NCBI GenBank assembly: GCA_003158115.1
Contig: PMGM01000086.1
Coordinates: 520-10,269, forward strand
DNA length: 9,750 nucleotides
Origin: Methanobacterium sp.
Lineage (GTDB): Archaea; Methanobacteriota; Methanobacteria; Methanobacteriales; Methanobacteriaceae
Direction: 5' to 3'
The notes below the pieces were generated by a model, which searched no databases, had not been told where the DNA came from, and was given only the letters and a program-made list of their open reading frames with translations. Positions 1 through 4,304 of this stretch are shown here, piece after piece. The position numbers and the translations under genes were made by a program. Numbering within the stretch: position 1 is the stretch's first letter; every line of letters starts with the position of its first letter.

Positions 1-44
1 AATTCAATTCAATTAATATTTTGAGCTAATAATTAAATTGAATT
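1..44 (-). terminator. AT-rich stem-loop just past the end of the leftward membrane-protein gene
   Basis: Bases 1-14 and 31-44 are inverted repeats matching at 13 of 14 positions around a 16-base spacer. The one imperfect pair becomes a G-U wobble in a leftward transcript. The stem starts 5 bases beyond the stop codon at 50-52, so it could end that transcript or protect its 3' end. No clean oligo-U run follows within the window, and the element touches the window edge, so it may be longer. Its role is inferred. Confidence 0.35.
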
Positions 45-49
45 TCTAT

Positions 50-565
50 TTATATCTTATTTTTTTCAAAATATTTTTTTATACTTGGTCTTATTAGGTA
101 AATTATGAATGCTGATATAATTATTATTTTAGATATCCCGTTAATTCCCCCTCTAAATACAACTGATATGACATCTCCAATTCCGTTAATTAAAAATACT
201 ATTAAAACTACCCACCATGCCCATTTCATTCTTTTTAATAATCCCCATACTGCAGATATTAATATTAATCCTAGGATAACAATGAAATATCCGAAGATTA
301 TCCCTGTAGATGAACTTCTAAATCCAATTTGAAATGAATTTTTTAGGGTCCATATCATATCTAGTGGTGTTCCTGGAACAAATATTGTTATTCCTACAAT
401 TAATGCCAATAATGCTGCAATAAATATAATTATAGCTATAGTATTTAAAACTCGTAATGTGTCGTTTTTTTGATGATTTTCAAGTTTTTTTGTAGGGTAG
501 TTTAAGTAGCATGAAATCAAAATCTTTGCTTTCAAAGATTCTGCGTATAAATTGGTTTCTTTCAA
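50..565 (-). CDS. Small four-helix membrane protein of unknown function, start uncertain
   Basis: I do not recognise a family. The 171-residue reading has a hydrophilic, Lys/Asn-rich N-terminus (about 1-40) and then four hydrophobic segments near 41-63, 86-110, 115-137 and 144-159, with KRMKWAWW between the second and third, so it should be an integral membrane protein. The basic tail (SIKKYFEKNK) follows the last helix and is probably cytoplasmic. The start used is TTG at 565-563, with no convincing ribosome binding site. The same frame stays open upstream for about 90 more bases without ATG, GTG or TTG. TTG codons at residues 11 and 16 are possible later starts. The membrane core looks real; the 5' end may be truncated or frameshifted. 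It stands alone, divergent from the gene at 956. Confidence 0.6.
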   Translation of the reverse strand: MKETNLYAESLKAKILISCYLNYPTKKLENHQKNDTLRVLNTIAIIIFIAALLALIVGITIFVPGTPLDMIWTLKNSFQIGFRSSSTGIIFGYFIVILGLILISAVWGLLKRMKWAWWVVLIVFLINGIGDVISVVFRGGINGISKIIIISAFIIYLIRPSIKKYFEKNKI

Positions 566-802
566 ACAAATTGAAGGTGCATTTAATGATTTTTTTAATA
601 CTTTCTTTTGCTGATTTACTTGATTTAACCTTTCAGGAAGCAGAAATAGTGATGTGTTGAATAGTTAATTAATATAAATTATATCTTTATATGATACAAA
701 AATACTATTAAAATATCAAAATATAATATCAGAAATTTATCTTAAATCGTATATAATTTTGTAATTGCCCTTAATAATGTTATTATTGGAGTTATATGGT
801 TT

Positions 803-854
803 AATCAAAAGATATATATCTTTTAATTACATATCAAATATATTGATGTAATTA
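803..854. promoter_or_regulatory. Double palindrome, probable operator upstream of the membrane-protein promoter
   Basis: Bases 807-824 (AAAAGATATATATCTTTT) are a perfect 18-base palindrome, extending to 803-828 with one mismatched pair. Directly adjoining and overlapping it, 824-832 (TAATTACAT) and 846-854 (ATGTAATTA) form a perfect 9-base inverted repeat around a 13-base spacer. Both lie immediately upstream of the TATA-like box at 861-868, where archaeal activators or repressors often bind. In sequence this AT-rich, palindromes are commoner by chance, but two long adjoining ones next to a promoter are notable. The binding protein is unknown. Confidence 0.4.
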
Positions 855-860
855 GATATT

Positions 861-868
861 TTTATATA
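861..868 (+). promoter_or_regulatory. TATA-like box A for the 956-2035 gene
   Basis: TTTATATA fits the archaeal box A consensus. It would place transcription start near 890 and give a leader of about 65 bases that includes the AGGTG ribosome binding site at 946-950. The alternative box at 923-930 would start transcription after that binding site, so I prefer this one. Confidence 0.4.
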
Positions 869-955
869 TGTTAGCGCCATTATAATTATATTCCATAAAC
901 ATTTTTTTAAAGAAAATTATGTTTTATAAATATTCTACCAGATCTAGGTGTATAA

Positions 956-2035
956 ATGGTTTTAATAGCACAAAATAATCTTGAATTTATTCTAGAATTT
1001 GCAATTCTTATGCAGATCGCGATAATAATCTTTTTCAATTTAATAAAAATATCATTAAGTCGTGTCATGTTATTCTCCTTAGTGTTAGCTATAGGACTTA
1101 CATTACTTTTTAGTTTTGATGCATTAGCATTATTCATACCAGTATTGGGATTGCATGAGTTTACGCATACATATGGACCTATAGCATTGATGGCTATTGT
1201 ATCTGCATGGGCTGCGTTATCAACAATGAGTGAAGTGGGTATAGGAGTATTGAGTATTAAAAGATTTATATTCCTTTTAATTATACTCATAACAATTGTT
1301 GGTGGACTTGTCCACAGAGATTTCCTTATATTATGGATTATAGGTCTCATATTCGGATTTTTCATAATTTCAAAATCTTTCAGACAAAAATCATTTTTAA
1401 CTGCTAAAAGGGTTATAGCGGTTACAGGAGTAGTCATTGTAGGTTTCACATCCTTAGAATTATTGTCAAGAATATTATCAATGTCAATACTCAGTCCAAT
1501 TGTAAGGATCGACAGGATTATTCAGAATGCAGCACCGAGTCTTCAACTGGTTCTAAAAAACACAACACTTTTCGGTCATGTACAAGGAAGCGCATATTGG
1601 GGAGTAACCGATACAGGTAGTAGCAGTGGTTATATTGCTTTACCAGTATTTATTATTCTAGCCTTCGGACTTCCATATCAAATATTCTTCGGTACACTTG
1701 TAACTAAAAAAGATATTATAGATTATTTTGTACCAGGTATCTTTGGATATGCATTTGACTTTGGATACATTGTATTGATCCTTTTATTAATCTGGTGTAC
1801 TTTTGTAATTGCAATAGGATTAAAAATACTTGCTGATTACAGAGATAAAAGAGAGAAGGGAAATAAAAATTACCTAGGAAGAGAAGCTCTCTTAATAGGT
1901 TCATTAACAGCATTTGCATCCCAAGCAATACTAGGTTTATTTATAATTAACCGTGCAATAAATGGAACAGCTTTGATAACATTCATATTCTTGAGTGGAA
2001 TGGTCATAGCCCATATAATAATGGTTAAGAAATAA
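956..2035 (+). CDS. Ten-helix membrane protein of unknown function with an HEFTH motif
   Basis: I do not recognise the family. The 359-residue protein is almost entirely hydrophobic, with about ten segments near 12-30, 36-62, 75-98, 103-118, 122-139, 151-172, 225-247, 262-295, 312-331 and 338-356. A non-hydrophobic loop at 180-224 (including GSAYWGVTDTGSSSG) is probably outside the cell. A basic loop at 294-310 (DYRDKREKGNKN) is probably cytoplasmic. Residues 67-71 read HEFTH, matching the HExxH zinc-protease pattern, but I see no clear third ligand such as the LDG/NPDG motif of site-2 proteases, so activity is unproven. The ATG at 956 is supported by AGGTG at 946-950, five bases away. Multi-helix transporters or polysaccharide polymerases have a similar general layout; I cannot choose among these. 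Confidence 0.75.
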   Translation: MVLIAQNNLEFILEFAILMQIAIIIFFNLIKISLSRVMLFSLVLAIGLTLLFSFDALALFIPVLGLHEFTHTYGPIALMAIVSAWAALSTMSEVGIGVLSIKRFIFLLIILITIVGGLVHRDFLILWIIGLIFGFFIISKSFRQKSFLTAKRVIAVTGVVIVGFTSLELLSRILSMSILSPIVRIDRIIQNAAPSLQLVLKNTTLFGHVQGSAYWGVTDTGSSSGYIALPVFIILAFGLPYQIFFGTLVTKKDIIDYFVPGIFGYAFDFGYIVLILLLIWCTFVIAIGLKILADYRDKREKGNKNYLGREALLIGSLTAFASQAILGLFIINRAINGTALITFIFLSGMVIAHIIMVKK

Positions 2036-2358
2036 TTTAAATAAAGATATTACAGATTTTACTATATTCCTTTTTTATAATTTTACCAACAGGTGCTAGA
2101 TATGTTACAAATTCATCTTTTTTTTTAGAAAGTTAGGTTATTAGATTGTGGGCAATGATTATCTATCTAGGGTTATAATTTCTACGGTTTGACAACCAGA
2201 AGAAATTAAAATAATTGAAGATATTTTGTAATGAATTAAAAAATTTTAAATGGTGTCAAAGGATTGGTTACAGGAACTGGGATGAAATAGGGGTATGGAT
2301 AAAAATTTACAATGAAATAGATATTATAGTTTAATATTAAGTTTAAAAAATTTTGATC
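2036..2358. other. Intergenic stretch with T-rich terminators, no convincing gene
   Basis: T6 at 2071-2076 and T9 at 2118-2126 are likely termination sites for the gene ending at 2035. From about 2220 to 2336 a 39-codon TTG-initiated frame (containing RNWDEIGVW) can be read. It lacks a ribosome binding site and a recognisable domain, so I do not call it. It could be a gene remnant. Nothing else stands out. Confidence 0.45.
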
Positions 2359-2408
2359 CTTTTAATAAAAATTTATCTGTTATTAAGATTAATTAGTTAA
2401 TTGGTGAT
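2359..2408 (+). promoter_or_regulatory. Leader copy A: promoter and ribosome binding site of the 75-residue gene
   Basis: Contains AATAAAAATTTATCTG at 2364-2379, an AT-rich box A candidate, and ends in the ribosome binding site GGTGAT at 2403-2408, four bases before the ATG at 2413. A second copy lies at 2967-3016, sharing the 16-base block exactly, the GGTGATAAT end, and most positions between them. Both copies precede small genes, which suggests duplication or shared control. Confidence 0.5.
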
Positions 2409-2412
2409 AATT

Positions 2413-2640
2413 ATGACATGGGCTGTTAAATTAAAAATATCTACATTAGACTGTAATAAAGTCTATGAAACTGGAAAACATAATGTTACATCAATTAACA
2501 TAAATTCAGAAGATAGAATAATTGAAATTGCACAAGATAAATCCGAAATGGACCATATTGTAATACCATTCAGTACAATGATTTATTTTAAATACAAATC
2601 AGAAGAACATAGTCCAAGAGTAGATGTAATTCCTCTTTAG
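2413..2640 (+). CDS. Conserved-looking 75-residue soluble protein, function unknown
   Basis: I do not recognise this gene. The 75-residue product begins MTWAVKLKIS. I chose ATG at 2413 over the in-frame TTG at 2401 because GGTGAT at 2403-2408 sits at ideal spacing before 2413 and would lie inside the gene otherwise. There is no membrane segment or signal peptide. Polar and hydrophobic residues alternate (for example KLKISTLD, RIIEIAQ, HIVIPFSTMIYFKY), suggesting a small, mostly beta-strand protein of the barrel or sandwich type. One Cys is present (DCNK), so it is not a zinc ribbon. An oligo-T terminator follows at once, and the gene appears to be transcribed alone from leader copy A. Confidence 0.65.
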   Translation: MTWAVKLKISTLDCNKVYETGKHNVTSININSEDRIIEIAQDKSEMDHIVIPFSTMIYFKYKSEEHSPRVDVIPL

Positions 2641-2647
2641 AAATCAG

Positions 2648-2656
2648 TTTTTTTTT
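2648..2656 (+). terminator. Oligo-T terminator after the 75-residue gene
   Basis: Nine consecutive T residues begin seven bases after the stop codon. Plain oligo-T runs are the usual intrinsic terminators in methanogens. Confidence 0.55.
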
Positions 2657-2764
2657 AATTAAAAGTAATTCATTATTTTGTAAATTATTATTCTTACGAT
2701 CAAATATGTTTATTTCAAGAAATTAAAATAATGTAGATAGTTAACTAAATAGGAGACTAAAGTT

Positions 2765-2905
2765 ATGAAAAAAATTAAACAATGCCCAAAATGTGGATTT
2801 AAAGGGTCAATGGAATGTATTAGTGCATTAGGGGATATTGGGGAAAAATGCATTTGTCCTGAATGTAATCATCAATTTGGAAATCTAAAAACTATGGATT
2901 TTTGA
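2765..2905 (+). CDS. 46-residue zinc-ribbon protein (paralogue of 4109-4243)
   Basis: The product is 46 residues: MKKIKQCPKCGFKGSMEC, then a short linker, then CPECNHQFGNLKTMDF. CPKC at 7-10 and CPEC at 31-34 form a classic four-cysteine zinc ribbon; Cys18 and Cys29 are additional. The start is supported by AGGAG at 2751-2755, nine bases before the ATG. A perfect 10-base palindrome (TAGTTAACTA, 2738-2747) lies just upstream and could be a control site. It is paralogous to the ribbon at 4109-4243, sharing KxC-x2-C-x3-G-x-MEC and CPxCxxxFGN(L/I)K. Proteins of this kind can bind nucleic acid or other proteins, but nothing here fixes a role. Zinc binding is inferred from the cysteines. Confidence 0.75.
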   Translation: MKKIKQCPKCGFKGSMECISALGDIGEKCICPECNHQFGNLKTMDF

Positions 2906-2937
2906 ATATTTAGGATCCAAATTTCTATAGGACGGGG

Positions 2938-2944
2938 TTTTTTT
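2938..2944 (+). terminator. Short oligo-T run after the first zinc-ribbon gene
   Basis: Seven T residues directly after GACGGGG, 33 bases past the stop codon at 2903-2905. This is a plausible but short archaeal terminator. Confidence 0.35.
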
Positions 2945-2966
2945 GATTATGGTTCACTTAAATTTT

Positions 2967-3016
2967 CTTTTCAATAAAAATTTATCTGATATGAAGTTTA
3001 GATTATAAGTGGTGAT
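2967..3016 (+). promoter_or_regulatory. Leader copy B, ending in a ribosome binding site with no start codon
   Basis: Near-duplicate of the leader at 2359-2408. The AATAAAAATTTATCTG block is at 2973-2988 and GGTGAT at 3011-3016. Unlike copy A, no ATG, GTG or useful TTG follows at the proper distance: TTG at 3026 reaches a stop after four codons, and ATA at 3022 sits where a start would be expected. The next ATG in an open frame is at 3058. This may be a lost start codon or a leader whose first reading frame has decayed. Confidence 0.45.
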
Positions 3017-3057
3017 AATAAATAATTGTTAGGATATTAATATACCAAAAAATAATT

Positions 3058-3234
3058 ATGAAATCAGAAAAATTTACTGAAAATTCTATAAGATATTATT
3101 TCATAGGATTCCTATTAATTTTATTTGGAGTCATCCTTATTTCTATGGATCATAATATGTTATATTATTCAATAATTGGAATTGGGACATTATTTATAGT
3201 TTTTGGGTTAAATGAAACCTTAAAATCGATTTAA
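3058..3234 (+). CDS. Small two-helix membrane protein, 58 residues
   Basis: The frame reads MKSEKFTENSIRYY, then a hydrophobic stretch at about 15-29 (FIGFLLILFGVILIS), a short polar turn (MDHN), a second stretch at about 34-51, and a short NETLKSI tail. This is a helical hairpin typical of small membrane proteins of unknown function. No ribosome binding site precedes ATG 3058; the nearest, GGTGAT at 3011-3016, is 41 bases upstream in leader copy B. Upstream in the same frame there is no stop until 3019-3021, so an ATA start at 3022 adding 12 residues cannot be excluded. I do not recognise a family. Confidence 0.5.
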   Translation: MKSEKFTENSIRYYFIGFLLILFGVILISMDHNMLYYSIIGIGTLFIVFGLNETLKSI

Positions 3235-3306
3235 TTATTAAAAGATGTATTCATTTGAATAAACAATAATATTAATTTTACACTTGCACTGTACGACTAG
3301 TTTTTT

Positions 3307-3320
3307 GTGATTTACATCAC
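3307..3320. promoter_or_regulatory. Dyad GTGAT-N4-ATCAC upstream of the histone promoter
   Basis: GTGAT at 3307-3311 and ATCAC at 3316-3320 form a perfect five-base inverted repeat around TTAC. The symmetry resumes one base out as TT/AA. It is 55 bases upstream of the histone box A and could bind a dimeric regulator. Nothing in the 3235-3374 gap looks like a gene, so a control role is reasonable but unproven. Confidence 0.3.
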
Positions 3321-3374
3321 GAATTCTTAATAAAACGAGTATATAGTTATGTAAATCCATTAAAATTCGATGTA

Positions 3375-3411
3375 TTTAAATAAACTGAGATTACAAACTA
3401 TATATGGTGAT
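3375..3411 (+). promoter_or_regulatory. Histone promoter and ribosome binding site
   Basis: TTTAAATA at 3375-3382 matches the archaeal box A. Transcription would begin near 3403, giving a very short leader that carries GGTGAT at 3406-3411, five bases before the ATG. This compact layout fits a highly expressed gene. Confidence 0.6.
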
Positions 3412-3416
3412 AAAAT

Positions 3417-3626
3417 ATGACTGAACTACCAATAGCTCCAATAGGAAGAATAATAAAAAATGCAGGTGCACCTAGAGTAAGTGAAGATGCAAAAGAAGCA
3501 TTAGTAACCGTTTTAGAACAGTGTGGAGAAGACATTTCTAAACAAGGTGTGTTACTTGCAAAACACGCTGGAAGAAAAACTGTTTATGCATCAGATATTG
3601 AAATGGCAGTTAAACAAATAAGATAA
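3417..3626 (+). CDS. Archaeal histone (HMf family)
   Basis: The 69-residue product is a single histone fold, the full length for archaeal histones, with no tails. It opens with the family signature [15 protein letters not shown] and ends with HAGRKT (50-55) before the last helix. Against HMfB as I remember it, the stacking glycine (Gly17) and the dimer-dimer residues Leu47, His50 and Asp60 are kept, so it should form dimers that wrap DNA and polymerise into hypernucleosomes. Asp14 of HMfB is Asn15 here, and a cysteine (Cys36) lies in the long helix. It acts on chromosomal DNA in the cytoplasm. It is transcribed alone, with a strong ribosome binding site upstream and an oligo-T terminator downstream. 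Confidence 0.97.
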   Translation: MTELPIAPIGRIIKNAGAPRVSEDAKEALVTVLEQCGEDISKQGVLLAKHAGRKTVYASDIEMAVKQIR

Positions 3627-3639
3627 TATCATTAAATTA

Positions 3640-3649
3640 TTTTTTTTTT
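3640..3649 (+). terminator. Oligo-T terminator of the histone gene
   Basis: Ten consecutive T residues 13 bases after the histone stop codon, a strong archaeal-type terminator. Confidence 0.65.
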
Positions 3650-3744
3650 AACTTCTAATTTTTTCAAATCATTACAGTTTAATTATATTCTTATGTTTTC
3701 CATACTATGTTTATTAGTTATGAAAATTAATTAATGTGTGGGGA

Positions 3745-4107
3745 ATGGTATCTTTGATAAGAAATATTTCCTATGAAATATTAGATAGAACAAAGATTAC
3801 AACAGATATATTACTCAAATTTGAGGATGTGAGGATTAATAAAGACTTTTATGATTTCATTAAAGATAGATTGGACAATTTTAAGTTAGAAATTAATCAT
3901 AACTACTCAATTACTACTATTGATTCAGAATATGATACATTTCGAAAAATATTATTAATTAAAATTATATTATCAATACCCGATATTCATAAACCATTAG
4001 ATGAGGATTTAGAACAAATAATCAATGATAAGACTTATAAATTCACAAATTTCTATGTTAAGCATGTTGAATTATTTAATCTAAAAAATAAAACTGAGGG
4101 CCAATAA
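3745..4107 (+). CDS. Unrecognised 120-residue soluble protein, coupled to a zinc ribbon
   Basis: I do not recognise this gene. The product is charged and soluble, with no membrane segment or signal. It looks mostly alpha-helical with a beta segment, for example DFYDFIKDRLDNFKLEINHN, ITTIDSEYDTF and DEDLEQIINDK. Start choice is unsettled: GTG at 3736, ATG at 3745 and TTG at 3754 are all in frame. GTGGGG at 3738-3743 is too close to 3745 but about ten bases from 3754, so the start could be TTG, three codons further on. The stop at 4105-4107 is one base from the TTG start of the next zinc ribbon, whose ribosome binding site lies inside this gene. The two are very likely co-translated and may work together. 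Confidence 0.6.
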   Translation: MVSLIRNISYEILDRTKITTDILLKFEDVRINKDFYDFIKDRLDNFKLEINHNYSITTIDSEYDTFRKILLIKIILSIPDIHKPLDEDLEQIINDKTYKFTNFYVKHVELFNLKNKTEGQ

Positions 4108-4108
4108 A

Positions 4109-4243
4109 TTGCAAGAAACTAAAAAATGTTCAAATTGTAGTTATGAAGGCTTAATGGAATGTTATACAGTTATAGAAACTAAGGAAACCTATTTTAAATG
4201 TCCTAATTGTAAATTTACATTTGGAAACATTAAAAAAAAGTAA
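4109..4243 (+). CDS. 44-residue zinc-ribbon protein (paralogue of 2765-2905)
   Basis: Starts with TTG at 4109, supported by GAGGG at 4096-4100 with eight bases of spacing. The 44 residues hold CSNC at 7-10 and CPNC at 31-34, two CxxC knuckles that should bind one zinc, plus Cys18. It shares the framework KxC-x2-C-x3-G-x-MEC and CPxCxxxFGN(I/L)K with the ribbon at 2765-2905, so the two arose by duplication. Here the gene follows the 120-residue gene one base after its stop, suggesting translational coupling. A small palindrome (AATATT-GCT-AATATT, 4246-4260) follows the stop and may help end the message before the convergent kinase gene. A nucleic-acid or protein-binding role is plausible but not shown. 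Confidence 0.72.
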   Translation: MQETKKCSNCSYEGLMECYTVIETKETYFKCPNCKFTFGNIKKK

Positions 4244-4294
4244 AAAATATTGCTAATATTATTTAGTTGAGATATTTGTAATTATGATTTATGG

Positions 4295-4302
4295 AAAAAA
4301 AA
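4295..4302 (-). terminator. Oligo-U terminator of the histidine kinase gene
   Basis: Eight A residues on the + strand give U8 in the leftward kinase message, three bases beyond its stop codon. Confidence 0.5.
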
Positions 4303-4304
4303 TT

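Larger units (their letters stand above)
566..955. other. Intergenic control region between divergent genes
   Basis: This stretch of about 390 bases separates two divergent genes. Bases 566-660 continue the open leftward frame of the gene at 50-565 without a start codon. Bases 660-800 are AT-rich and I see no gene in them. Bases 803-854 carry two adjacent palindromes, followed by a TATA-like box at 861-868, both annotated separately. A second TATA-like run at 923-930 lies so close to the ATG at 956 that it would give a nearly leaderless message. No tRNA or CRISPR repeat is visible. Confidence 0.5.

Noticed and set aside
105..332. Rightward 75-residue frame
   Set aside because: Antisense shadow of the four-helix membrane gene at 50-565; no ribosome binding site.
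907..1449. Leftward 180-residue frame
   Set aside because: Antisense to the ten-helix membrane gene, which has a good ribosome binding site and natural membrane-protein composition; the shadow is Ile/Asn/Thr-rich without structure.
2220..2336. 39-codon rightward frame with RNWDEIGVW
   Set aside because: No ribosome binding site, no promoter match and no recognised domain; may be a remnant but cannot be supported.
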